A stretch of DNA of 64,000 bases from Octadecabacter sp. (GCA_028825445.1 JAPKAD010000002.1:1-64000), one strand, 5' to 3'; positions 25,281 through 34,837 are shown, counted from the stretch's first letter. The notes: a model not told the origin generated them from the sequence alone. Translations and numbers: made by a program.

Positions 25281-26592
25281 CGTGATCATGCCCGCCTTAG
25301 GCATGGCTCAGGACACTGGCAAAATCACCAGTTGGCTTAAGGCCGAAGGTGATGCTGTGGCAACAGGGGACCCTTTATTTGAGGTCGAAACTGACAAGGC
25401 AACGATGGAGGTTGAGGCACAATCATCGGGATTTCTAACCAATATCATTGCTGCCGCTGGAGACGATGTTCCAGTGGGCAATGTCATCGCCTTAATTTCC
25501 GAAACAGCAATCGAGATAGCTGTGAGTGTTGCCACGTCCCCTGCCACTAACGAGCCAACTGACTTTCCTGACGACAATCAGCTCTCCAATGGTACCAATA
25601 TCATCATGCCCGTCCTTGGCATGGCGCAGGATTCTGGCAAACTGATATCTTGGAACAAAGCGCTCGGCGATGCCGTTGCCTCCGATGACGTGCTGTTCGA
25701 AGTTGAGACCGACAAAAGCACGATGGAAGTCCCCGCTGGCGCAGGTGGATACCTTGCAGCGATTATGGCGGATGTGGGCGAAGATGTGCCCACGGGACAA
25801 ACAATCGCAATTATCACTGACAGAAAGCCAGACAAGACGTACAGTCAAAGTGACATAAAAGCCAAATTTGTAACGCCAATAGTAGAATTGGCGACTGCAC
25901 CAAAAACTCAGGCATCAATGCCAGCGGCCCCAAAAACCGCCCCCACAACACCGCGCAGCGATGGGCGAATTCTTGCCTCGCCCAAGGCGCGCCGCTTGGC
26001 GTCCGCAGCTGGGTTGGACCTTGCCAAATTAGTCTCAGCCGGACATCCCCAACCTTATCATGCCGTCGATATCGACGTACTGCGCAATCTGCCCACAGAG
26101 TGCAGCAATGTGGTAAATTCAATTGTAATACCACGCCAGATCACCGCAAGTGCGCAACGCGCGGGGACAGAAGAATTTCTTATGTGGATGCTGGAGGAAG
26201 GGGGTGTCACAATAACGCCATCAACGCTCTGGGGCAGCTTTGCGTCGGGTGCAATGCGGGCAGCACAGCCCGACAGCCCAGACATCGCCGTTCAAATCAC
26301 CCCCTTGCAGGGCGACAGCACGACACTGCTTAACCCTGATCAATCCCGCCTGTCAAAGCTAATTGAAACGACCAACCCAGCCAGCATCATCCTGCGTGAT
26401 CTTACAGGCAGCCACATCACCAGCCTCAATCTTGGCCCCGCCGACGCGCCCACCATAACAATTGCGCGCGACGGCGACACCTTGCGTCTGTCTTTGGACT
26501 TTACGCCCGATCAGCTGAACGACGCAGCCGCCATTGCGCTAATCTCTGGCTTTGCCAACCGCCTTGTCGACCCCTTGTACCACCTGCTTTAA
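25270..26592 (+). CDS. Double-lipoyl E2-like protein with a degenerate acyltransferase domain
   Basis: A 440-residue protein. Lipoyl domain 1 is about 1-78 (K43 in VETDKATMEV) and lipoyl domain 2 about 108-184 (K149 in VETDKSTMEV), joined by linkers rich in Ala, Pro and Thr. A peripheral subunit-binding domain lies at 233-268 (ILASPKARRLASAAGLDLAK). Residues about 285-440 align loosely with an E2 catalytic domain (LSLDFTPDQLNDAAAIAL where active enzymes have a DHRVxDG-type motif), but the active-site His is missing and the domain is short. It should swing acyl groups between E1 and a partner, with catalysis supplied by the separate E2 gene at 28044. Confidence 0.82.
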   Translation: MQRDVIMPALGMAQDTGKITSWLKAEGDAVATGDPLFEVETDKATMEVEAQSSGFLTNIIAAAGDDVPVGNVIALISETAIEIAVSVATSPATNEPTDFPDDNQLSNGTNIIMPVLGMAQDSGKLISWNKALGDAVASDDVLFEVETDKSTMEVPAGAGGYLAAIMADVGEDVPTGQTIAIITDRKPDKTYSQSDIKAKFVTPIVELATAPKTQASMPAAPKTAPTTPRSDGRILASPKARRLASAAGLDLAKLVSAGHPQPYHAVDIDVLRNLPTECSNVVNSIVIPRQITASAQRAGTEEFLMWMLEEGGVTITPSTLWGSFASGAMRAAQPDSPDIAVQITPLQGDSTTLLNPDQSRLSKLIETTNPASIILRDLTGSHITSLNLGPADAPTITIARDGDTLRLSLDFTPDQLNDAAAIALISGFANRLVDPLYHLL

Positions 26593-26608
26593 ACCGATTG
26601 GACCTGAA

Positions 26609-28039
26609 ATGAAGCTTAATGATCTCTACATCAACGGCCAATGGAAACCTGGTAGCACCAACGCGCGTTTTGACGTGTTTAACCCAGCCACAGAAGAGTT
26701 GATTGAAACTGTGGCATCTGCCGAAATCACCGATGCAGATGCTGCATTGGATGCCGCAGAAGCCGCGATGAAAGACTGGTCTGCACGCACCCCGCGCGCG
26801 CGTTCCGAAGTGTTGCGCAAAGCCTGGGAATTGATGACAGCCCGTCTTGAAGAATTTGCACATCTCATCACACTAGAAAACGGCAAAGCCCATGCAGATG
26901 CTATTGGCGAAGCCACTTATGCCGCAGAATTCTTCCGTTGGTTTGCCGAAGAAGCTGTTCGCGCTGACGGCATGATAACCCATGCCCCCGCATCAGGTGC
27001 GCGCATCATTGTGCAGCACAAGCCCGCAGGGTTGGCGGTTTTGATCACACCATGGAACTACCCCGCGGCAATGGGAACCCGCAAAATCGCACCTGCGTTG
27101 GCCGCTGGTTGCGCCATGATCATCAAACCCGCGTCTGAAACACCTTTGACCATGCTGGCCTTGATGCCACTGCTTGAAGAAGCAGGCGTGCCTGCGGGGT
27201 TGGTGAACGTCCTACCTTCACGTCAAACAGGTGCGCTTGTTGATCACATGCTGCACGATCCGCGCGTTCGCGTCGTCAGCTTTACCGGATCAACTGGAGT
27301 GGGCCGCAAGCTACTACGCTCTGCCGCTGATCGCGTGTTAAAACCAGCGATGGAACTCGGTGGCAACGCGCCACTGATCGTTTTTGAAGACGCCGACCTA
27401 GATGTCGCGGTCGAGGGCGCAATGCTGGCCAAAATGCGTAACCTTGGCGAAGCCTGCACCGCCGCCAACCGCATTTATGTTCATGCAGATGTGGCCGACG
27501 CCTTTACGGCCAAATTCACAGCCGCAATGAGTGCTCTCAAAATGGGTAATGGCACCGATCCAACAGTCGATGTTGGCCCACTGGTCAACGCCGCCACCCG
27601 CGACCAAGTCGCAAAATTTGTGGCAGACGCCGTGGCCAAAGGTGCAAAGATCGAACTGGGTGGCATTACACCAGACGGGCGCGGATTTTTCTATCCGCCC
27701 ACCGTGTTGTCCAATGTGTCCGAGAACAGCGATTGTGTGCACGACGAAATCTTTGGGCCTGTTGCTGCGATTCAAACCTTCACCGACCAAGAAGACGTGA
27801 TCCGCCGCGCCAATGACACCGAATACGGTCTGGTCGCCTACGTGTTTTCTGAAGATATGAAGCGCGCGTTGCAGGTTTGCGAAAGGCTTGACTACGGCAT
27901 GGTTGGTCTGAACCGTGGCCTTGTGAGCGATCCCGCAGCACCGTTTGGTGGCACTAAACAGTCCGGTCTTGGCCGTGAAGGTGGCCATGAAGGCATGCTC
28001 GAATTTATGGAAACCCAATATATTTCAGCAAGTTGGTGA
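26609..28039 (+). CDS. NAD(P)-dependent aldehyde dehydrogenase (succinate-semialdehyde type)
   Basis: A 476-residue aldehyde dehydrogenase of normal length. WNYPAAMGTRKIAPALAAG leads the nucleotide fold, FTGSTGVGRKL is the cofactor loop, MELGGNAPLIVFEDAD has the catalytic Glu, and GEACTAANRIYV has the nucleophilic Cys. The C-terminus has FGGTKQSGLGREGGHEGMLE, typical of GabD-like enzymes. The ATG at 26609 is preferred to an earlier one overlapping the previous gene. In acetoin operons an aldehyde dehydrogenase oxidises the aldehyde released by the AcoAB complex; that role fits here, but the substrate is not known. Confidence 0.88.
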   Translation: MKLNDLYINGQWKPGSTNARFDVFNPATEELIETVASAEITDADAALDAAEAAMKDWSARTPRARSEVLRKAWELMTARLEEFAHLITLENGKAHADAIGEATYAAEFFRWFAEEAVRADGMITHAPASGARIIVQHKPAGLAVLITPWNYPAAMGTRKIAPALAAGCAMIIKPASETPLTMLALMPLLEEAGVPAGLVNVLPSRQTGALVDHMLHDPRVRVVSFTGSTGVGRKLLRSAADRVLKPAMELGGNAPLIVFEDADLDVAVEGAMLAKMRNLGEACTAANRIYVHADVADAFTAKFTAAMSALKMGNGTDPTVDVGPLVNAATRDQVAKFVADAVAKGAKIELGGITPDGRGFFYPPTVLSNVSENSDCVHDEIFGPVAAIQTFTDQEDVIRRANDTEYGLVAYVFSEDMKRALQVCERLDYGMVGLNRGLVSDPAAPFGGTKQSGLGREGGHEGMLEFMETQYISASW

Positions 28040-28043
28040 TGTG

Positions 28044-28928
28044 ATGTCAGACATTATCGCCAGCCCATCAGTGCGCAGGCTTGCAGGACAAAAAGGCTTG
28101 GACCTAGACCAGCTTGCCGACGATCTGGGCCGCCAAACGATCGCACGCGAAGACCTTGATGCGTCCACCAAACACGCGTCCCCGCGGACTGAACAGGGGC
28201 GCCAATATTGGGAAGTGGATCACACCCAATACGGACTAGTAACCGAAGAACCATTGAGCCGCTTTGCGCAGCTTACCGCGCACAACCTCGCGGCGGCGCA
28301 GGCCTTTATCCCTGCGGTAACACATCACGATCAAGCGGATATTTCTGCGATTGAAGCCTTTCGTGCATCTCTCAAGCCAGAGGCGGCGGCTCGTGGCATA
28401 AAACTCACCACATTAGCGTTTCACGTCAAAACGCTGGCTCGGTTATTGCACACATTCCCAAGGTTTAATGCGTCACTGTCCGTGAATGGCGAAACCCTCA
28501 TTTTCAAGAACTATGTCCATATTGCAATCGCTGTAGATACGGAATTCGGTCTAATGGTTCCTGTCATTCGTGACGTGGATCGCAAAGGATTGTGGCAAAT
28601 CGCTGCTGAAATTTCAGACATCGCCAAACGGGCTCAAAACCGGAAAATTCGCCCAGATGAAATGGGTGGAGCATCTATGACGATTACTAATTTAGGTGGT
28701 ATTGGCGGCACTGCTTTCACCCCCATCGTCAACCCGCCCGAGGTCGCCATACTCGGAATCACCCGCACTCAAATAGCGACCGTTTGGAACGGCAGCATCC
28801 CCGTTCCAAAACCAATGGCACCGCTGGATCTCAGTTACGATCACCGCGTGATAAACGGTGCGGAAGCTGCACGATTCATGGTTGAGCTTACAAGGCTTAT
28901 TGCCGATCCCCGCCGATTGCTCACTTAA
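28044..28928 (+). CDS. Stand-alone E2 acyltransferase without lipoyl domain
   Basis: A 294-residue protein with a peripheral subunit-binding domain first (about 5-40, ASPSVRRLAGQKGLDLDQLA) and then a complete CAT-like acyltransferase domain (about 65-292): TLAFHVKTLARLLHTFPRFN, VPVIRDVDRKGLWQIA, MTITNLGGIGGTAFTPIVNP and the active site SYDHRVINGAEAARF. The Asn in HRVING instead of Asp is also found in some active PDH E2 chains. No lipoyl domain is present, so lipoyl arms must come from the protein at 25270. The start follows the aldehyde dehydrogenase stop by four bases. Confidence 0.85.
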   Translation: MSDIIASPSVRRLAGQKGLDLDQLADDLGRQTIAREDLDASTKHASPRTEQGRQYWEVDHTQYGLVTEEPLSRFAQLTAHNLAAAQAFIPAVTHHDQADISAIEAFRASLKPEAAARGIKLTTLAFHVKTLARLLHTFPRFNASLSVNGETLIFKNYVHIAIAVDTEFGLMVPVIRDVDRKGLWQIAAEISDIAKRAQNRKIRPDEMGGASMTITNLGGIGGTAFTPIVNPPEVAILGITRTQIATVWNGSIPVPKPMAPLDLSYDHRVINGAEAARFMVELTRLIADPRRLLT

Positions 28929-28973
28929 AATCACTCAAACACGCTAAAAATTAAGACTTCTAAAAGTGGTACC

Positions 28974-29007
28974 CGAAAGCTTGAACCCACCAAGCCTCAA
29001 GCTTTCG
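28974..29007 (+). terminator. Hairpin at the end of the E1/E2 operon
   Basis: CGAAAGCTTGA (28974-28984) pairs perfectly with TCAAGCTTTCG (28997-29007) around a 12-base loop, about 45 bases after the last stop codon. Only a weak T-rich stretch follows, so it may be a terminator with help or a 3' stabiliser. Confidence 0.5.
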
Positions 29008-29714
29008 AGTGCCTTTATCTGCGACTAGCGTCGTTTAGTAGTGTTTTCGTCTCTTCTAATCACAGCATTCATACTAATACAGATCAAGTAGTCTGATTTG
29101 CATGCTAAAGGTATTAGTTTCAACTGATCGACGCACCAAACCTAGCGAACCTCTTGTACAGAAACGGTAATCCAGAAAGGTGAGCAGTCGTTCTTAGAGC
29201 AGCCTAACTTTACAGTTAGTTTTGATTGTAAATGGACCGACTATTCAAATCCGCCTAAAAGACATTCCCTAAGTAATAAGTTGATATTTTTGTTCTGCCC
29301 GCATTACAAAAGGACTGGGAATTAGAAGTAAATGTCGACCGCGACGTTAAGGCGGGGATTATCTATTTGATTTTACTACGTTCTTCATTGATTTTCACCT
29401 GCGGATCGCACAAAAATTTCACCTATTCGTGGCGCAATCATCTTGATAATTGATTTACCAAAGCTTGTTAACACAGCGTCGCTAGTGTTGCTTTCTTCCA
29501 CGATCACGCCCTTACCTGGCACTCTGCGCCTCAATTTGAAAGGCAAGGTCAAATTCCGCGCTTAATGCACTATTTGCAGCTGCAGCATTTACATTTTAAG
29601 TAAATACGAAAAATAAGCTTATTTTAAGCCTTTTTTCCTGCCACATGCCTACTGCTCAGGCGCCAGATCTCAAAATCTAAGTTTTTTGCAGTAAACATAG
29701 TTGAAAATCTGACA
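29008..29714. other. Intergenic region of about 700 bases
   Basis: No intact gene. A minus-strand stretch around 29395-29545 reads protein-like (VPGKGVIVEESNTSDAVL) but has no start or recognisable family, so it may be a gene relic. Nothing else was identified. Confidence 0.35.
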
Positions 29715-30188
29715 TTAACCAGCCAGTTGGGTACGCATCGCTTGGTAGATAACCGCTGTGGCCACATTAGCCAAATTAAGAGACCGGACAATCGGATTAC
29801 GCATCGGCAAATGAAAAACACGATCATCCAAACCATCTAATACCGTAGGAGGAAGACCTTTGGATTCGCACCCAAAAACTAAATAGGCGTCATACTGAAA
29901 ATCTGGCACATAAACGCTTTTCGCTCCGTGTTCTTCAAAGAAATACAAACTGTCACGCGGTGGATTTCGATCATCCAAAAAATCTTTCCAAGTGTCATAC
30001 TCGCTGAGCATAACGTGCTTCCAGTAATCTTGCCCAGCGCGCCTAACTGCCTTTTCATCAAGGGAAAACCCATAGGGTTTGATCAGGATCAGCTCCAGCT
30101 CTAACGCCACACAAGTCCGCCCAATCGCACCAGTATTGTAAGGAATTTCAGGCGTTACTAAGACCAGTTTCATGCGGGAATCAGACAT
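29715..30188 (-). CDS. trmL: tRNA (cytidine(34)-2'-O)-methyltransferase
   Basis: A 157-residue SPOUT-class methyltransferase of TrmL size. LVLVTPEIPYNTGAIGRTC lies at the N-terminus, LVFGCESKGLP is motif 2 and LPMRNPIVRSLNLANVATAV is the knot motif 3 that binds S-adenosylmethionine. TrmL methylates the ribose of the wobble base of tRNA-Leu species in the cytoplasm. The ATG at 30188 (MSDSRMKLV) is chosen; the frame is open further upstream without family similarity. It appears to be a core gene between accessory blocks. Confidence 0.92.
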   Translation of the reverse strand: MSDSRMKLVLVTPEIPYNTGAIGRTCVALELELILIKPYGFSLDEKAVRRAGQDYWKHVMLSEYDTWKDFLDDRNPPRDSLYFFEEHGAKSVYVPDFQYDAYLVFGCESKGLPPTVLDGLDDRVFHLPMRNPIVRSLNLANVATAVIYQAMRTQLAG

Positions 30189-30824
30189 AAGGTGTGCAGA
30201 CTTTCTAAATTTCAGGCGTAAGATCAGCCCGTTGTCAAATAATGTTATCCTGATCAAGGGATGCATAACACTGCCGATTTTTACATCCTCTGCACAATCA
30301 GTTTACCGCCAATCAAACAATGTTCAATTAGATAGATAAAACACTTAGGCGTAATTTTTAATCACTTATATTTAAGAAGTTTTACCAGAACGATCTCACA
30401 ACTCGTTATGTGACAAGCATTTATATTGAACTTCAGACAGTATAAAAACCGTCTAAATAAGGCTTCGGCAGCTTGAGTAGGCTCACGACTGCAGCCAAAT
30501 TTCCTATTATGTTATCTCAACTCTCAAGGTCAATTTATTCTACCGTTGCATCTCAACCATACTCTAATTCCAACAAAATGCTTGCGAATACACGAATCGC
30601 TGTAAAGCGACTAGCACGATAGAGTACACTCTATTCCCGCATGGTCTGCCTACCAAAACAATTGCCAAATAAAAAAACACATGCCAACCTATATTGCGCC
30701 AAATTAATGCTTGTCTCAAGGCGCCCCTTTGAACGTCAGATCCCCAACCACTAGACACTCATCCCGCAAGGCAACAACTCACTATAAAAATTAACCTTCG
30801 CAAAACTTTAATTAAAATTAAATT
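30189..30824. other. Intergenic region of about 640 bases
   Basis: No recognisable gene, tRNA or strong terminator. It lies upstream of trmL and downstream of the response regulator gene, both on the minus strand. Confidence 0.4.
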
Positions 30825-31517
30825 TTATATTTGCGCGGCTAACTCAACTTTATTGGGGTTACAAAAGTAAATATTATTAGCAAAAAAACCCAGCTTGTAT
30901 GCAAGAGTGACTGCATGCGCACGATTTTTAGCCCCTAGTTTTATACATATTGAACGCATATGCATTTTTACCGTCACTTCGACAACGTTAGTTTTCCAGC
31001 CGATTTCCTTGTTTGTCAAACCGTCGGAAACAAAATTGAGAATTGCCAATTCCTTTGGTGTCAGACGTCCAAGATTATTTTGTTTGGGTAGGCTATTAGC
31101 AATATTAACGTCAATGGGTACAAACACTTGGCCCATTGCGATTAGGTGAATTGCCGCAGCAAGCGAACTCAACGGCAATGTCTTTGGGATAAAGCCTCTC
31201 GCACCAAGCTTTAATGCCTGATTTGCGAAATCAAGAGCAGTAATGCCTGAAAAAACTACGACTGCCCCTTCAGCGTTCAAATCTACAATTTCCTTAACGC
31301 TTTTGAGACCGTCCATCCCAGGCATAACAATATCCAACAAAATAACGTCAATTTTCTCTAAACCCACAATTTGAGCCAGCACAGCATCATAATTTTCAGC
31401 TATTGTAACGTTTAAGCGCTTGTCAGTCACCAATGCTTGAGCCAATGCATCACGAACAAGTTGATGGTCATCCGCAATCAGAACGGAAATTTGATCAATT
31501 TCTAGTATTTTGTCCAT
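30825..31517 (-). CDS. NarL/LuxR-family response regulator
   Basis: A 230-residue protein with a receiver domain (about 10-130: acidic pair in LIADDHQLV, phospho-acceptor D62 in VILLDIVMPGMDG, Lys in FIPKTLP) and a LuxR-type helix-turn-helix (about 148-212: RLTPKELAILNFVSDGLTNK, then EIGWKTNVVEVTVKMHM). The spacing is normal, so phosphorylation by a histidine kinase is expected, but no kinase gene is adjacent; it is an orphan here. The C-terminal tail is slightly longer than usual. The target genes are unknown. Confidence 0.88.
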   Translation of the reverse strand: MDKILEIDQISVLIADDHQLVRDALAQALVTDKRLNVTIAENYDAVLAQIVGLEKIDVILLDIVMPGMDGLKSVKEIVDLNAEGAVVVFSGITALDFANQALKLGARGFIPKTLPLSSLAAAIHLIAMGQVFVPIDVNIANSLPKQNNLGRLTPKELAILNFVSDGLTNKEIGWKTNVVEVTVKMHMRSICIKLGAKNRAHAVTLAYKLGFFANNIYFCNPNKVELAAQI

Positions 31518-32250
31518 ACACAGTTTTTCTCACTTACTAAAATTTTAGTCGCCCTATTTAATTATAAATTTTTTTGAGTTCTAAATTTTTAATATCGTAC
31601 TTTATAACAACAAATAAAGGGTTTTTTGGTATAGTACTAGTTATCTAAAGTATAGGTATACATCTACAATTAGTGCTTCTGCACATATAGACTGGACGTC
31701 TAAAAACGGTCTCAATTCCAGAAAAAAACCAAAAAGTATATTTAAACTGATAATAAATTTACACGATATTAGGCCTTGTCATTTTAAACCGTTACGCGGC
31801 CGGTGTGCCGTCTTCGAGGGAAGTCACGATGCGGATCGGTTCTATCTGGTGCTTGATGGGTATATCCATTTTGAGCGGATCACAGCCACAAAAAATTAAT
31901 CATCGCAATGCACATCCCCAGCAGCTAATTGTTCGAAACTGCCTAAATGCTGGAGTGCGACACTACCCACACAACGGCCATGGAAACCACTGCACTATCT
32001 TGGCCAAGAAATCTGTGGAATAATTTTATCAGGCAATAAGAGGGCTTCGCAACTGAAATATATTACATTATTGGCACCGCACCATTGAACTGAACAACCG
32101 CATTGTCGAAATGTCCACTCAGCAGCGAAAACACTGCGCATACCACGTGCCTTGCTGCACTTAGTTAATCAGACAGGCCCAAAGATCGACAGTAGGATCA
32201 AAATTTTTCCTAAACACCCGTTAGGACATATCCGAAATTGTAAGCATGAC
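31518..32250. other. Gene-free region with degenerate sequence
   Basis: Very AT-rich up to about 31790, then more balanced sequence with short protein-like stretches on the minus strand (for example KHQIEPIRIVTSLEDGTPA at about 31800-31856) that could not be assigned. Probably relics of inserted DNA. No intact gene. Confidence 0.35.
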
Positions 32251-32292
32251 CCTGCACACCCTCAGCAAAATCCTGCACACTATCAGCAAAAT
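32251..32292 (+). repeat. Two tandem 21-base repeats
   Basis: Unit 1 at 32251-32271 and unit 2 at 32272-32292 share 19 of 21 bases (CCTGCACAC, two variable bases, TCAGCAAAAT). Short direct repeats of this kind occur at the ends of some insertion sequences, which would fit the degenerate surroundings, but no transposase gene is recognisable beside them. Confidence 0.55.
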
Positions 32293-32654
32293 AATGTGTG
32301 GTTAAAGAAAGCAAGAGTTTATCAAAAATTGACATAAATGAAAAACTGTGCGCGATCTCCACCAGATCGTTATTATGTCAGGTGCGAAAATCTGATGAAT
32401 GCCGCCTGTCCAACGAAGAAAGAAAACGAGAGTTCCCAGTACATATTAAATAAACAACACTGCATCTTATAGCGCACAAATAACCAGATTGTACTTGCCC
32501 AATGAGTTGTCAGCGCCCCAAGCGACAAGTCTGGAATATCAATGCAATCTATGCAATCGGTTAAGCTGGGCCAAAATTAGATCCACACATTGTAATGGAG
32601 CAAAAACAGATAAACTTAATCAGATTAAAAAATTATAATTAATAAATAATTAAT
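32293..32654. other. Intergenic stretch downstream of xylB
   Basis: No gene or clear terminator recognised; AT-rich directly after the xylB stop. Confidence 0.35.
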
Positions 32655-34088
32655 TCAAAGGTTTTTCAAAATATTATAAGCATGTTTGTATCGAGCATGG
32701 CCGTCTGCCATTGCGGCGATAAGGGAGCCTTCTGGTTCAACAGTTTTTGCAAGAGGTGGTTGTGTCGCAACCTCAATTCCTACCCCCGCACCCGCCATCA
32801 TACCAAGGCGTGCAGCGCCCAGAGCAGCGCCAAAATCACCAGATTTTGGAACGTCGAGTGGAATGTTAAGCGTGCTCGCTAGCATCAACAACCAATGGTC
32901 TGACTTCGCACCACCACCCATCGCCAAAGCTTGCATCAAAGTGGTACCCGTAGCCTCCAACGCATGCTTACAATCGGCAAAGGCAAAGCTGACGCCTTGC
33001 AACACAGCCCGTGCCGCCACCTTTACATCCGTCGCATGGTCTAAATGCAGAAACTGTCCCCGCATCTGCGCATTATTGTGCGGCGTACGTTCGCCACCCA
33101 GATATGGCAAAAACAATGTCTTATTCGGCGCAACAACACTACCTAAATCACTGGTCAAATCACTAACCGATTGTCCTGTCAGTTTTGCTAACCAGTTAAG
33201 CGCATCTGTAGCTGCCAGAATAACCCCCATCTGGTGCCATGTACCTGAAACAGCATGGCAGAAAGTGTGAACAGCCGTAGCCGGATCAGGTTTGTAACTT
33301 GCATTCGCAGCAAACAAAACACCCGATGTCCCAAGCGACAAAAACCCCGTTCCGTCCTTAACCACGCCTGCGCCAATCGCAGCAGCGGCATTGTCTCCCG
33401 CACCACCTGCAACAACAGCTTGCGGCAATCCCAATTCAGCCGCCAAATCTGCTCGCAACGTTCCCGACACATCCGATCCTTCGACCAAGGACGGCATCTG
33501 TTTGCGAGTCAAATGGCACGCTTTCAATAAATCATTCGACCAATTGCGTGCACCCGTATTCAACCAAGCCGTACCCGCAGCGTCCGACATTTCAGATATG
33601 TATTCACCCGTCAGGAATAGCCGCAAGTAATCCTTTGGAAGCAAAATCTTAGCAATCTTGGTAAAGATGTTTGGTTCATTCTTGCGCACCCAATCAACTT
33701 TCGGAGCAGTAAAACCGGGAAAGACTATATTTCCTGTGATAGCGCGGAACTGCGGATCACTGTCCATAACCGCAGCTTCAACATGGCTTCGCGTGTCATT
33801 CCACAACATGCATGGGCGCAACACGGCGTCATCGGCCCCAATCAACGTCGCGCCATGCATATGACCAGCCAGCCCAATGCCTTTAAGCCCCGAACAATCT
33901 GCCTGTGACACCAAAGCCTTTAGCGCCGTGACCACCGCAGCACACCACGACGCGGGGTCTTGTTCGGACCAGCCATCGTGCGGACGCTGAACAGTCAACG
34001 CCACCGAATGTTCAGCCAGAATATTCTGTGAGTCATCAATCAAGAGTGCCTTTAACGACGACGTCCCAAGATCAAGACCAATAAACAT
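32655..34088 (-). CDS. xylB: Xylulokinase
   Basis: A 477-residue FGGY-family kinase. The N-terminal phosphate loop FIGLDLGTSSLKALLID, the block GHMHGATLIG, the FGGY signature region with GAGDNAAAAIGAGVV and the C-terminal LAMGGGAKSDHWLLMLAS are all present. It phosphorylates D-xylulose to xylulose 5-phosphate. It is the last gene of the xylFHG-xylB operon and overlaps xylG by one base (TGATG). No xylA (xylose isomerase) is in the window, so isomerisation or an oxidative route must be encoded elsewhere. Confidence 0.9.
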   Translation of the reverse strand: MFIGLDLGTSSLKALLIDDSQNILAEHSVALTVQRPHDGWSEQDPASWCAAVVTALKALVSQADCSGLKGIGLAGHMHGATLIGADDAVLRPCMLWNDTRSHVEAAVMDSDPQFRAITGNIVFPGFTAPKVDWVRKNEPNIFTKIAKILLPKDYLRLFLTGEYISEMSDAAGTAWLNTGARNWSNDLLKACHLTRKQMPSLVEGSDVSGTLRADLAAELGLPQAVVAGGAGDNAAAAIGAGVVKDGTGFLSLGTSGVLFAANASYKPDPATAVHTFCHAVSGTWHQMGVILAATDALNWLAKLTGQSVSDLTSDLGSVVAPNKTLFLPYLGGERTPHNNAQMRGQFLHLDHATDVKVAARAVLQGVSFAFADCKHALEATGTTLMQALAMGGGAKSDHWLLMLASTLNIPLDVPKSGDFGAALGAARLGMMAGAGVGIEVATQPPLAKTVEPEGSLIAAMADGHARYKHAYNILKNL

Positions 34089-34837
34089 CAGGCAGCCACA
34101 GCTTTCGGGTTCTTTCCCAGAATGATCATCGACAGAATATCATCCTCGGTCACATCTTCCACACGTTCCATGCCGACCATACGGCCGTTCTTCATCACAG
34201 CCACGCGGTCACATAATTCCATCATCTCACGGGTGTCATGTGAAATTAGGAAAATACCAAGCCCTTGCTCCTTAAGCTCTTTGATCAGATCAGCAACCAT
34301 TTCAGTTTCATGCACACCCAAGGCCGCTGTCGGCTCATCCATTATTAAGATTTTAGCGTTAAAATATACTGCACGCGCAATCGCCACGGACTGACGTTGG
34401 CCACCGGACAGGGCTGAAACTGGGTCTTTCAACTTTTTAAAGTTCGGATTTAAACGGGACATAATCTTGCGAGTTTCTGCTTCCATCCGGTCATCATCCA
34501 CAAAACCTAGGCGGGTCGTCAACTCACGGCCCAAAAATAGATTGCTCGCTGCATCAAGGTTATCTGCTAGCGCAAGTGTCTGATAAATGGTTTCAATATT
34601 ATAATCACGGCTGTCACGCGGCGAATTAATCACCACCTTTTCACCCTCGATAAAAATCTTACCACTGTCCATTTTGTAGGCACCGGACAGCATCTTGATT
34701 AGTGTAGATTTACCTGCACCATTATGCCCCAAAAGGCCCACTACTTCGCCCGCTTCCAAAGTAATCGAACACTTGTCTACCGCCTGCACACCACCAAAAG
34801 CGATCGAGACGTCTATCATTTCTACCAAAGGTGCCAT
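34088..34837 (-). CDS. xylG: Xylose-type ABC transporter ATP-binding protein (single domain)
   Basis: A 249-residue ATPase with Walker A GHNGAGKST, signature LSGGQRQSVAIARA, Walker B ILIMDEPTAALG and H-loop LISHDTREM. It has only one nucleotide-binding domain, unlike the 500-residue E. coli XylG, so a homodimer is expected, as for FrcA-type importers. It overlaps xylH by one base (TAATG) and xylB by one base. The xylose assignment comes from the operon. Confidence 0.85.
   Translation of the reverse strand: MAPLVEMIDVSIAFGGVQAVDKCSITLEAGEVVGLLGHNGAGKSTLIKMLSGAYKMDSGKIFIEGEKVVINSPRDSRDYNIETIYQTLALADNLDAASNLFLGRELTTRLGFVDDDRMEAETRKIMSRLNPNFKKLKDPVSALSGGQRQSVAIARAVYFNAKILIMDEPTAALGVHETEMVADLIKELKEQGLGIFLISHDTREMMELCDRVAVMKNGRMVGMERVEDVTEDDILSMIILGKNPKAVAA

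Noticed and set aside
29395-29545. Protein-like minus-strand stretch containing VPGKGVIVEESNTSDAVL
   Set aside because: No start codon context, no recognised family and interrupted on both sides; noted only as a possible relic.
31805-32023. Short plus-strand frame upstream of the tandem repeats
   Set aside because: No ribosome-binding site or family similarity; the minus strand reads equally protein-like, so it is treated as degenerate DNA.
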